Of a DNA stretch of 64,000 nucleotides, positions 1 to 8,293 are shown in pieces. How positions within the stretch are numbered: the stretch's first letter is position 1; each line of letters begins with the position of its first letter. The DNA is taken from the NCBI RefSeq assembly GCF_003336245.1, contig NZ_QPHM01000001.1, positions 806,001-870,000 of the forward strand. Reading direction: 5' to 3'. The DNA is from Haloplanus salinus (GTDB lineage: Archaea > Halobacteriota > Halobacteria > Halobacteriales > Haloferacaceae). Under the pieces are notes generated by a model. It did not search any database. It was not told where the DNA came from and worked only from the letters and a program-made list of their open reading frames with translations. Both the position numbers and the translations under genes were made by a program.

Positions 1-1292
1 ATCTCGCCGTCGACGGTGACGATCCGTCCGTCCTCCAGGGTGCGTGTCGCGCCGCCACAGCCGACGACCGCCGGCACGCCGAGTTCGCGCGAGACGATGG
101 CCGCGTGGGAGGTCATCCCCCCTTCGTCGGTGACGATGGCAGCCGCACGCTTCATCGCGGGCACCATGTCGGGCATCGTCATCTCGGTGACGATCACGTC
201 GCCATCGCTCACCTGATCGAGGTGGTCGAGTTTCGTGACGACCCGGACGGCGCCGGAGACGACTCCGGGGCTCGCGCCCAACCCCGAGAGGAGGTGGTCG
301 TCGCCGCCGTCGTCCTCGTCCGTCTCGTCCGCCGCGTCGCTCGTACCGTCGTCGATGGTCGTGATCGGCCGGGACTGGAGCATGTACACCTCGCCGCCGG
401 CGACGGCCCACTCCACGTCCTGCGGTTCGCCGTAGTGATCCTCGACTCGCTTGCCGAGTTCGATCAAGCGGTCGATCTCCGCCTGCGTGAGTACCTGCTG
501 CTCGCGCTTGTCCGCGGGGACTTCACGCTCGACGGTCTCGCCCGTCTCGTCGTCCTTGACGTGCATCACCTTCTTCGTCGCGACCGTCATCGTCTCCACC
601 TCGCCGGTCGTGCGGTCGACGACGTAGTTGTCCGGCGAGACGGCGCCGGCGACGACGGCCTCACCCAGCCCCCACGCCGCCTCGACGATGATCCGTGGGT
701 CGCCGGTCGAGGGGTGACTCGTGAACATCACGCCGCTTTTCTCGGCGTCGACCATCGTCTGGACGACGACGGCGATGTCGACCTCGTCGTGCGGGAAGCC
801 CTTCTGGTTCCGGTAGTAGATGGCCCGCTGGGAGAACAGCGACGCCCAGCACTCCTGAACCCTGTCGACGAGATCGTCCTCGGTGACGTTGAGAAACGTC
901 TCCTGTTGCCCGGCAAAGGAGGCGTCCGGCAGGTCCTCAGCGGTCGCGGAGGAACGGACGGCGACGAACGTCTCCCCGTCACCCATGGACCGGTACGCCT
1001 CGACGATTTCCGCACGGACGCTCTCGGGGACCTCGGTCTCGACGATGAGTTCGTGAGCACGTTCGTGGGCCGCTTCGAGCGCCTCGGAGTCCTCGGAGTC
1101 CACGTCGACCGCCGAGAACAGTTCCTCGTCGATGCCGGCCTCCTCGATGAAGGTTCGATAGGTACCGGCCGTCACGACGAATCCCGGCGGGACGGGCAGT
1201 CCAGCCTCCGTGAGTTCGCCGAGCGAAGCCGCCTTCCCACCGACCGTCCCCAGATCGGTAGAACGTACGTCCTCCAGCCAAGCTACAGCCAT
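1..1292 (-). CDS. ppsA: Phosphoenolpyruvate synthase (N-terminal part; runs off left edge)
   Basis: Interconverts pyruvate + ATP with PEP + AMP + Pi (gluconeogenic PEP synthesis, cytoplasmic). About 430 residues are visible. The N-terminus MAVAWLEDVRSTDLGTVGGK is the usual start of the ATP-grasp pyruvate/PEP-binding domain. It is followed by VAVRSSATAEDLPDASFAGQ, the region SGVMFTSHPSTGDP, and the mobile swivelling domain with the phosphohistidine motif GGMTSHAAIVSRELG near the left edge. The C-terminal TIM-barrel lies outside the window. The ATG at 1290-1292 is preceded by a TATA-like TTTATCTC (1317-1324) at about -27, so the transcript is probably leaderless and this start is well supported. 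Family assignment is firm; only the truncation by the window limits it. Confidence 0.95.
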   Translation of the reverse strand, partial: MAVAWLEDVRSTDLGTVGGKAASLGELTEAGLPVPPGFVVTAGTYRTFIEEAGIDEELFSAVDVDSEDSEALEAAHERAHELIVETEVPESVRAEIVEAYRSMGDGETFVAVRSSATAEDLPDASFAGQQETFLNVTEDDLVDRVQECWASLFSQRAIYYRNQKGFPHDEVDIAVVVQTMVDAEKSGVMFTSHPSTGDPRIIVEAAWGLGEAVVAGAVSPDNYVVDRTTGEVETMTVATKKVMHVKDDETGETVEREVPADKREQQVLTQAEIDRLIELGKRVEDHYGEPQDVEWAVAGGEVYMLQSRPITTIDDGTSDAADETDEDDGGDDHLLSGLGASPGVVSGAVRVVTKLDHLDQVSDGDVIVTEMTMPDMVPAMKRAAAIVTDEGGMTSHAAIVSRELGVPAVVGCGGATRTLEDGRIVTVDGE

Positions 1293-1316
1293 TTCGTATT
1301 TACGACACCCGCCAGC

Positions 1317-1324
1317 GAGATAAA
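1317..1324 (-). promoter_or_regulatory. TATA-like promoter element of ppsA
   Basis: Read leftward the sequence is TTTATCTC, centred about 27 nt before the ATG at 1292. This is the usual archaeal spacing for a leaderless transcript. Inferred from position and composition only. Confidence 0.5.
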
Positions 1325-1379
1325 GAAGGTTTCGAAGCGTGCAACTACGGCGAACCGTGTGACGTCGTGACTCGACCGC

Positions 1380-2288
1380 TCAGGCCTCGAGGATGTCGTC
1401 GTCGTCCGCCGCCGGCACGGCGAGAGCGCCGTCGAGTGCGGTCGCCGCGCGCCCGCCAACACGAACGTCGTCCCCGTCGACCCGGACGCGAACGACCCCC
1501 GGACGGTCGACGAAATGCCCCTGTTCGAACCGCATCTCGGCCGGCGGGTCGTCGAAGGCGTCGGTCGCGTGGAGGTACGCCCCACAGGCGCCGCTCGCGG
1601 TCCCGGTCACCGGGTCCTCCGGCACGCCCGCCCCCGGTGCCCACATCCGCGCGTGGAGCGTCGAGTCGGCCGCCAGCGCGTCGAAGGTGAACGCGTAGAC
1701 GCCGGTCGCGCCGTGATCGGCAGCCAGCGACTCGACCGCGTCCATGTCCGGGTCGGCACTCCCGAGATGTTCGAGGAAGTTCACGGGGACGATCAGGAAG
1801 GGGAGACCGACCGTCGCCACCGCGGCGGGCACGTCCGCGCCCACGTCCCGCATCGCCGCGGGGTCGATCCCCAACGCCCCGCCTACGCGCTCGTAGTCGA
1901 GGTCGATCACTTCGACGCTCGGCTCGCCGGTCCCCATCCACGCCACGCCGTCCTCGGTCACGTCGACGTCGATGACGCCCGCGTTCGTCCGCAGGCGCCC
2001 CTCGCCGGCGTCGAGGGCGCCCTCGTCGTGGAGGTGGACGAGGCTCGCGATGGTGGCGTGGCCACAGAGGTCGACCTCCTGTTCGGGCGTGAAATAGCGG
2101 ATGCGGCGGTCGACCGCGGCGTCGGCGTCGGGCGTGAGGAAGGCCGTCTCGCTCGCCGACAGTTCGCGGGCGATGGCCCCCATCCGCTCGGCGTCGAGGC
2201 CGTCGGCGTCGGGGACGACGCCCGCCGCATTGCCCGCGAGGGGCTCGGCCGCGAACGCGTCGATCAACAGGGTGCGGCGCGTGTCCAT
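1380..2288 (-). CDS. PhzF family phenazine biosynthesis-like protein
   Basis: A 302-residue member of the PhzF (DAP-epimerase-fold) family, whose cellular substrates are mostly unknown. Seen: start MDTRRTLLIDAFAAEPLAGN, then SASETAFL carrying the family's catalytic Glu (about residue 45), IRYFTPEQEVDLCGHATIA in the first half and PEDPVTGTASGACGAYL in the second half. Length is normal for the family (about 260-300). The frame is open nine codons further upstream, but the chosen ATG gives the canonical family N-terminus. It faces ppsA across a short gap and is divergent from the phosphoribosyltransferase at 2377. No phenazine cluster is present, so the name indicates only the fold. Confidence 0.88.
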   Translation of the reverse strand: MDTRRTLLIDAFAAEPLAGNAAGVVPDADGLDAERMGAIARELSASETAFLTPDADAAVDRRIRYFTPEQEVDLCGHATIASLVHLHDEGALDAGEGRLRTNAGVIDVDVTEDGVAWMGTGEPSVEVIDLDYERVGGALGIDPAAMRDVGADVPAAVATVGLPFLIVPVNFLEHLGSADPDMDAVESLAADHGATGVYAFTFDALAADSTLHARMWAPGAGVPEDPVTGTASGACGAYLHATDAFDDPPAEMRFEQGHFVDRPGVVRVRVDGDDVRVGGRAATALDGALAVPAADDDDILEA

Positions 2289-2376
2289 GTCACCGACGTG
2301 GACGGCGGGCGACAAAAGGCGTTGGGCGGCCCGGCGAAACGTAAACCCTTACCCGTCGGCCGTCGGAACCGCAGCC

Positions 2377-3069
2377 ATGAGCGACCTCCCGGACGACTTC
2401 ACCTGTACGATCACGGACTGGGAGTACATCTACGGGCTTTGCCGGGACGTGGCCGACGAGGTTCGCACCGCGGCGTTCGACCCGGACGTGATCGTCGCCC
2501 TCGCCCGCGGCGGCTGGTTCGCCGGGCGCTGTTGCTGTGACTTCCTCGGCCTCGACGACCTCACCAGCCTCAAGATGGAGCACTACGTGGGGACGGCGGC
2601 GAAAGGCGCCGATCCCGAGGTGCGCTATCCGATGCCCGAGGGGAGCGTCGAGGGCAAGGACGTCCTGATCGTCGACGACATCGCCGACACCGGCGACTCC
2701 CTCGGCCACGCCTACGACTACGTCACCGGCCGCGACGCCGACGCGGTGCGGACGGCGACGCTGCAACTCCTCCACACCAGCGAGTTCGAGCCCGACTTCG
2801 TCGGCGAGCGACTCGACGAGTGGGCGTGGATCGTCTACCCCTGGAACTTCATCGAGGACATGATCGACCTGATCGAGGGCGCGATGGAGCGAGCGAGCGC
2901 GGAATCGTTCGACCGGGACGCGATCCGGGCGCGTCTCGCGGCCGACCACGACATCCGGCGCATCGAGATGGAAATCGCCCAACCCGACCGCCTCGACGAA
3001 GTGCTCGTCGAGATGGAGCGTCGCGCCGTGATCGAATCCGCGGGCGACGGCCGCTGGCGCCTCGCGTAG
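2377..3069 (+). CDS. Phosphoribosyltransferase (purine/xanthine type PRTase)
   Basis: A 230-residue cytoplasmic type I PRTase, expected to transfer ribose-5-phosphate from PRPP to a purine base. Seen: N-terminal MSDLPDDFTCTITDWEYIYG, an ALARGGWFAGR loop, and the PRPP-binding signature VLIVDDIADTGDS at about residues 95-107. The C-terminal 50 residues (an Arg/Glu-rich segment ending ESAGDGRWRLA) extend past the core fold. The exact base specificity cannot be read from sequence. The upstream extension of the frame overlaps the divergent PhzF gene. The ATG at 2377 follows an AT-rich stretch (cgtaaaccctt) and gives the expected N-terminus. Confidence 0.88.
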   Translation: MSDLPDDFTCTITDWEYIYGLCRDVADEVRTAAFDPDVIVALARGGWFAGRCCCDFLGLDDLTSLKMEHYVGTAAKGADPEVRYPMPEGSVEGKDVLIVDDIADTGDSLGHAYDYVTGRDADAVRTATLQLLHTSEFEPDFVGERLDEWAWIVYPWNFIEDMIDLIEGAMERASAESFDRDAIRARLAADHDIRRIEMEIAQPDRLDEVLVEMERRAVIESAGDGRWRLA

Positions 3070-3132
3070 CGTGCGCCGAGTCGCCATCCCGCGTCCGCGG
3101 GAGCGTCCCCGTCCCGCGGCCGGAGGCGACGC

Positions 3133-4092
3133 GTGACCGCCCTGCTCTCGATTTTCGCGACGGCGATTCTCCCGATCATCACCCTCGCGGCCGTCGGCGT
3201 CGTTCTCGGGCGCGCCCGCGATATCGACATCGACCCCCTCAACACCGTCACGGTGTACGTCCTCGTGCCCGCGCTCATCTTCCACAGCATCGCCACTGCG
3301 AGCTTCGGCGGGGCGACGCTCGCGCGCATCGGCGTCGCCACGGTGGCGTATCTCGTCGCCATGGTCGCCGCCGCCGAGGCGGTCGGCCGCCTGTTCGGCA
3401 TGGACGAACCCATCCTGAGCGCGCTCGTCCTGGTGAGCGCCTTCCCCAACTCCGGCAACTACGGGATTCCGCTCTCGGAGTTCGCGTTCGGAGCGACCGG
3501 CCGGAGCACCGCCGTCGTCTACCTGACCGCACAGGCCGTCCTACTCTACACCGGCGGCGTCTACATCGCCCAGCGAAGCGACGGCGCCCACGGCTTCGGC
3601 GGGATGAAACGCGCACTCAAGATCCCGCTCGTCTACGCCGTCGTCGCCGGCGTCCTCGCCCGCTGGCTCGGCGTCGTCCCGCCCGCCGACGGCACCGCGA
3701 TGACGACGCTCGCGCTCGTCGGCAACGCCTCCATCCCCGTCATGCTCCTGATTCTCGGCATCCAACTCGCCGACACCGACTACGGCGCCGCGCTCGCGGA
3801 GGTGGGGGTCGCGAGCGTCCTGAAGATGGCCGTCGCGCCCGCCCTCGCCGTCGGCATCGCCCTCCTCGTCGGCTTCGACGACCCCACCATCGCTCGCACG
3901 TTCGTCCTCGAATGCGCGACGCCCGCCGCCATTACGCCGCTCCTCCTCGTCGTCGAGTTCGGCGGCGAATCCGTCGGCGACGGCCTCTCCGTCGCCGAGT
4001 ACGTCAGCACGACGGTCCTCGTCACGACGGTGCTGAGCGTCCCCGTGTTGACCCTGCTCATCGCGGTGCTGGAGTCGGGGGTGCTGGTCTGA
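3133..4092 (+). CDS. AEC (auxin efflux carrier) family transporter
   Basis: A 319-residue integral membrane protein with about ten hydrophobic helices in two halves, as in the AEC/BASS-like fold. Seen: a GTG start (LLSIFATAILPIITLAAVGV), the motif FPNSGNYGIPLSEFAFG at about residues 105-121, which resembles the conserved half-helix region, and LILGIQLADT in the second half. The substrate is unknown; family members export small organic acids or similar solutes. The stop overlaps the context of the next gene's ATG (TGAATG), so it is probably co-transcribed with the LysE-type exporter. Confidence 0.88.
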   Translation: MTALLSIFATAILPIITLAAVGVVLGRARDIDIDPLNTVTVYVLVPALIFHSIATASFGGATLARIGVATVAYLVAMVAAAEAVGRLFGMDEPILSALVLVSAFPNSGNYGIPLSEFAFGATGRSTAVVYLTAQAVLLYTGGVYIAQRSDGAHGFGGMKRALKIPLVYAVVAGVLARWLGVVPPADGTAMTTLALVGNASIPVMLLILGIQLADTDYGAALAEVGVASVLKMAVAPALAVGIALLVGFDDPTIARTFVLECATPAAITPLLLVVEFGGESVGDGLSVAEYVSTTVLVTTVLSVPVLTLLIAVLESGVLV

Positions 4093-4719
4093 ATGAACCT
4101 CACGACCCTCGCGGCGTTCGTCCCCGCCGCCCTCGCCGTCGTCCTCGCGCCCGGTCCCGACACGATGTACGTCGTGACCCGGAGCCTCGGCGACGGGCGC
4201 GCCGCGGGCGTCGTCGCCGGCTGTGGCACCGCGACCGGCGTCCTCGTCCACACCGCCGCCGCCGTCGCCGGACTGGCCGCCCTCCTGCGTGCGAGTGCGG
4301 CCGCCTACGCCGTCGTGAAGTACGCCGGCGCCGCGTACCTCTGCTATCTCGGCGTCCGCCTCCTCCTGAGCGGCGAGTCGTTCGACCCGACGCTCGACGA
4401 CCGGACCCGCTCGCTCGCCACGTCCTACCGCCGGGCCGTCGTCATCAACGTCACCAACCCGAAAGTCGCCGTCTTCGTCCTCGCCTTCTTCCCGCAGTTC
4501 GTCCCCGCGGCGGCGGACGCGCCCGTGGGGATGTCGATCCTCGGCGTCGTCTACGCGGGACTCAGTCTGCTCTATCTCGCCGGCGTCGCGCTCTTTGCCG
4601 GCCGGGTACGCACCCGCCTGCTCGGATCCACACGCGCCAGTCGGGCGGTTCGGTACCTGAGCGGGAGCGTCCTGATCGGCTTCGGGGTTCGGCTCGTCCT
4701 CGACGAGCGGCCGGCGTGA
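4093..4719 (+). CDS. LysE/RhtB family exporter
   Basis: A 208-residue inner membrane protein with six predicted helices. The N-terminal motif LAPGPDTMYVVTRSLGDGR (about residues 18-36) is diagnostic of LysE/RhtB amino-acid exporters, and NPKVAVFVLAFFPQF in the middle is the second family block. Predicted to export amino acids or derivatives; the substrate is unknown. The ATG directly follows the stop of the AEC transporter, suggesting an efflux operon of two unrelated transporter families. Confidence 0.9.
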   Translation: MNLTTLAAFVPAALAVVLAPGPDTMYVVTRSLGDGRAAGVVAGCGTATGVLVHTAAAVAGLAALLRASAAAYAVVKYAGAAYLCYLGVRLLLSGESFDPTLDDRTRSLATSYRRAVVINVTNPKVAVFVLAFFPQFVPAAADAPVGMSILGVVYAGLSLLYLAGVALFAGRVRTRLLGSTRASRAVRYLSGSVLIGFGVRLVLDERPA

Positions 4720-4788
4720 GCGCCCCGTCCACCACCACTGATAATCGGGCCACGACGCTTAAGCCACCGCGCCGACGAGAGTCGGCGA

Positions 4789-5025
4789 ATGCGAGAGCGA
4801 GACGGCCTCGACTATCTGCTCGTCGCCGTCGTCGCCGTGCTGGCGGCGGTCCATATCCCGCCGTACGCGGTGGCGAAACGGGAGACGGTCCGGATCGCAC
4901 GCGAGACCGGCATCGTCGCCGTGATCGATTTCGTGGTCGACGTCCGGGTCGCCGTCGTCCTCCTCGCCGCTCTCGGCCTCGTCATCCTGCTCGTCGTCAC
5001 CGACACGGTACCGGGGCTAGAATGA
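4789..5025 (+). CDS. Small two-helix membrane protein
   Basis: A 78-residue hypothetical protein. Two hydrophobic stretches are visible (about residues 8-27 and 50-70), separated by a charged segment KRETVRIARETG. No recognised family. Its TGA overlaps the ATG of the following kinase (ATGA at 5022-5025), which suggests translational coupling and a possible role as a membrane partner of that soluble sensor. The partnership is inference only. Confidence 0.6.
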   Translation: MRERDGLDYLLVAVVAVLAAVHIPPYAVAKRETVRIARETGIVAVIDFVVDVRVAVVLLAALGLVILLVVTDTVPGLE

Positions 5026-7418
5026 CCGGGAACGAACGAACGAACACCGCGAGCCACGGGCCGATACGGGTGGACGGTCCACCGACTGGAGAGATGGCCC
5101 CGATTCGCGTCCTTCACGTCGACGACGACCCCAATTTCGCCGACCTGACGGCGACGTTTCTCGAAGACGAGGACGACCGGTTCGACGTCGAGACGGCCAC
5201 CAGCGTTGACGACGCGATTGCGCATCTCCGAGGGTCGGCGGTCGACTGCATCGTCTCCGACTACGACATGCCCGAATCGAGCGGCCTCGAGTTCCTCGAG
5301 ACGGTGCGCGAGGAAGATCCGGACCGTCCGTTCGTGCTCTTTACCGGCAAGGGGTCCGAGGAGGTGGCGGGCGAAGCCATTTCCGCCGGCGTGACGGAGT
5401 ACCTCCAGAAACAGGGCGGCACGAGCCAGTACGCCGTGCTCGCGAACCGAATCTCGAACGCGGTCGAACAGTATCGTTCCAGACACGCTCTGGAAGCCAG
5501 CCAGCGACGACTCTCGTTGTTCTTCGAGGAGTCGCCCCTCGGCGTCATCGAGTGGAACGACGACTTCACCATCGAACGACTCAACGACGCCGCGGAAGAC
5601 ATCCTCGGCTACGCCGGGTCCGAACTGCGGGGACGGCCGTGGGAGATGATCGTCTCCGAGGCCGACGAGGCGCCAGTCGGCGACGTCGTGAGCGAGCTAC
5701 TCGACGGGACGGGTGGCTATCACAGCATCAATCAAAACGTCACTGGGGATGGGGAGACCATCGTCTGTGAGTGGCACAACCGCGTCGTCACCGACGAAAC
5801 CGGCGACGTCGTGACCATCTTCTCACAGTTTCAGGACATCTCGGAGCGACGGCACCAACGGGAGACGCTCGAACGGACGAACGCGCTGCTCTCGACGCTG
5901 GTCGAGACGCTCCCGGTTGGCGTCCTCGCCGAGGACGCCTCGCGAAACGTCCTCGCGGTCAACCAGCGGCTGATCGACCTGTTCGAGATGCCCGGGTCGC
6001 CGGAGACGGTCGTCGGCGCCGACTGCGAGCGACTGGCCGAGGGCGTCAGCGACAGGTTCGTCGACGCCAAGGGGTTCGTCGACCGGACGAACGAACTGGT
6101 CACCGAGCGGACGGCGGTGTTCAACGAGAAGCTGTCGCTGCGTGACGGCCGGACGTTCGCGCGGAGCCACCGGACGATCGAACTACCCGGCGGCGAAGGC
6201 CACCTCTGGGTCTATCACGACGTCACCGATCAGGTGACACGGGAGCACCAGCTCGAAGCGCTGAACGAGATGACACGGGAACTGGTTGCCGCGACGACAC
6301 GGGAAGAAGTGGCCACCATCGGCGTGAACGCGGCACGCGACATCATGGGCCTCGACACGAACGCCATACACCTCTACGACGAGGACCGATCCGGTCTCGT
6401 CCCCGTCGCCGCGACCGACACCCTGTACGAACTCATCGGGGAGCCGCCGACGTTCACGGGCGACGGGAGCATCGCCTGGCGCGTCTATCGGGAGGGGGAG
6501 CCCCTCGCACTGGACGACGTCCACGACGATCCGGACGTCCACAACCCCGAGACGCCCCTGCAGAGCGAGCTCTACCTACCGATCGGCGAGTTCGGGATTC
6601 TGATCGCCGGCTCGCTGACGCTAGAGGCGTTCGACGATCAGGACGTCGTCCTAGGCGAGATACTGGCTGGAAACGTCGCCACGGCGCTGGAACAGATCGA
6701 CCGGACCGAACAGCTTCGCGCCCACGAGGCCGAACTGTCCGAGCAGAACGAGCGTCTCGAGGAGTTCACGAGCGTCGTCTCCCACGACCTCCGGAACCCG
6801 CTCAACGTCGCGGAGGGATACCTCGAACTGCTCTATGACGAGTGTGAGAGCCCGCACGTCGACGAGATTTCGCGGGCACACGACCGCATGGGTGAGCTCA
6901 TCGAAGATCTCCTGGCGCTGGCTCGGCACCGGTACACGGTCGACGGAACGGAGTGGATCGATCTGTCGAGGGTCGTCGACGAGTGCTGGGACAACGTCGC
7001 GACCGGTGAGGCGACGCTCGTCACCGACGTGACGGCCGAAATCGAGGCCGACCAGGCACGACTCCAGCAACTCCTAGAGAACGTCTTTCGAAACAGCGTG
7101 GAACACGGCGCTGGGGGCGGTCGACAGGGGGACGACCGGCCCGGAATGCCCCCCGACGGCGAGACCGATGTGACGGTCACGGTCGGGACGTTCGACAGCG
7201 GCTTCTACGTCGAGGACGACGGCCCCGGCATCCCCGTCGACGGACGGGAGCGGGTGTTCGAGACGGGGTACTCGACGGGCGCCGACGGGACGGGATTCGG
7301 CCTCGCCATCGTCGAGCGGGTAGCCGATGTCCACGACTGGGACGTCGAGGTGACCGACGGTACCGACGGCGGCGCACGGTTCGAGCTGACCGGCGTCTCG
7401 GTCCGTGATCGGTCGTAA
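5022..7418 (+). CDS. Hybrid sensor: REC-PAS-PAS-GAF-histidine kinase
   Basis: A 798-residue cytoplasmic signal-transduction kinase with no membrane segment. Order: receiver domain (from MAPIRVLHVDDD; acceptor Asp in SDYDMP about residue 80; switch Lys in FTGKGSEEV), first PAS (about 165-275), second PAS (285-400), GAF (415-550), HisKA with H-box VVSHDLRNPLNV (about residue 588) and HATPase with VEDDGPGIPVDGRERVFE and GFGLAIVERV. The ATG at 5022 overlaps the previous stop. A second ATG at 5094 begins exactly at the receiver domain and is an equally good start. REC at the N-terminus of a kinase is common in haloarchaea. The ligand and partner are unknown. Confidence 0.88.
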   Translation: MTGNERTNTASHGPIRVDGPPTGEMAPIRVLHVDDDPNFADLTATFLEDEDDRFDVETATSVDDAIAHLRGSAVDCIVSDYDMPESSGLEFLETVREEDPDRPFVLFTGKGSEEVAGEAISAGVTEYLQKQGGTSQYAVLANRISNAVEQYRSRHALEASQRRLSLFFEESPLGVIEWNDDFTIERLNDAAEDILGYAGSELRGRPWEMIVSEADEAPVGDVVSELLDGTGGYHSINQNVTGDGETIVCEWHNRVVTDETGDVVTIFSQFQDISERRHQRETLERTNALLSTLVETLPVGVLAEDASRNVLAVNQRLIDLFEMPGSPETVVGADCERLAEGVSDRFVDAKGFVDRTNELVTERTAVFNEKLSLRDGRTFARSHRTIELPGGEGHLWVYHDVTDQVTREHQLEALNEMTRELVAATTREEVATIGVNAARDIMGLDTNAIHLYDEDRSGLVPVAATDTLYELIGEPPTFTGDGSIAWRVYREGEPLALDDVHDDPDVHNPETPLQSELYLPIGEFGILIAGSLTLEAFDDQDVVLGEILAGNVATALEQIDRTEQLRAHEAELSEQNERLEEFTSVVSHDLRNPLNVAEGYLELLYDECESPHVDEISRAHDRMGELIEDLLALARHRYTVDGTEWIDLSRVVDECWDNVATGEATLVTDVTAEIEADQARLQQLLENVFRNSVEHGAGGGRQGDDRPGMPPDGETDVTVTVGTFDSGFYVEDDGPGIPVDGRERVFETGYSTGADGTGFGLAIVERVADVHDWDVEVTDGTDGGARFELTGVSVRDRS

Positions 7419-7465
7419 GTCGGGGCATCACTCACCGACCTCGGTCCGCCAGTCGCGAGGGGGTC

Positions 7466-8293
7466 TCAGTCGGCCACCGCTTCGTCGCCGACCCGCGGCG
7501 CCGACGGATCGCGAATCCACAAGTCGCCGAACAGGTCGTCCTGCCGGAGCCGAATCTCGCCGCGGTGGGCCAGAAAGAGCAGGGCGAGGAAGGTATCGAC
7601 CGGCGCGCCGCCCGCCTCGCGCACCTCCGCGAACAGCACCTCGGCGCGGCCGGCGTCGTAGTGGGTGCGCACCGTCTCCCGCACGTCGTCGATGGTCGTC
7701 TCGATGTCCTCGGTGTGGGTCGTCCCCGTCACGTCGCCCTCGGTCGGTTCGCCGCCGTCGCGGAAGTCGTCCGTCGCGTGGTAGTCGAGCGTCTGCGTCC
7801 CACGGTCGTACCCCCGCGGCGACGCCGACGTGTCGTAGGATCTGGACTCCTTCCACCACGAGTCGCGCTCGGCCTCGCGAAGCTCCCGAACCAACTCGTC
7901 GAGCGTCTCCGGCGATCCGCGGGCGTGCTTGCGCTCCAGCCGCCGGTCGAGTTCGGCGTCGAGGGCGTCGATGGGGTCCGGGCCGTCGACGTCCGGATCG
8001 CCGCCCTCCATCGCCACCTCCCACGGCTCCGGCGCCGGCTCCTCGGTCCCGTCGTCGAGCAGCGCGTCGCTTTTCATCCGCAGGAGGACGCTCGCGTAAA
8101 ACAGCGCCCGCCCGGAGGTTCGGAGGTCCGTCCCGTCGAGTCTGTCGAGGAAGGCGTCGGTGGCGTCGACGATGTCGATGTCCCAGGGGTCGATGTCGCC
8201 GTCCTCCGCCAACTGGACGAGAATCTCGACCGGCTCCACCTCGTCCTCGTCGGTGCCGGGGAGGCTCACGTCGTCGGGGACGTACTCAGTCAT
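7466..8293 (-). CDS. scpA: Segregation and condensation protein A (kleisin)
   Basis: A 275-residue kleisin that bridges the SMC head domains in chromosome organisation. Seen: N-terminal PVEILVQLAEDGDIDPWDI, the typical ScpA SMC-binding helix region. A long acidic, variable linker follows (about residues 75-190), then a C-terminal winged-helix block VDTFLALLFLAHRGEIRL. The start ATG (8291-8293) overlaps the smc stop by 8 nt, so translation is likely coupled. A longer frame of eight codons exists but would overlap smc further and lacks the family N-terminus. No scpB is adjacent. Confidence 0.92.
   Translation of the reverse strand: MTEYVPDDVSLPGTDEDEVEPVEILVQLAEDGDIDPWDIDIVDATDAFLDRLDGTDLRTSGRALFYASVLLRMKSDALLDDGTEEPAPEPWEVAMEGGDPDVDGPDPIDALDAELDRRLERKHARGSPETLDELVRELREAERDSWWKESRSYDTSASPRGYDRGTQTLDYHATDDFRDGGEPTEGDVTGTTHTEDIETTIDDVRETVRTHYDAGRAEVLFAEVREAGGAPVDTFLALLFLAHRGEIRLRQDDLFGDLWIRDPSAPRVGDEAVAD

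Noticed and set aside
105-1370. Long rightward frame over the PEP synthase gene
   Set aside because: It is antisense to clear ATP-grasp sequence; G+C-rich codons keep the complementary frame free of stops. The protein is Arg/Asp/Val-rich without motifs.
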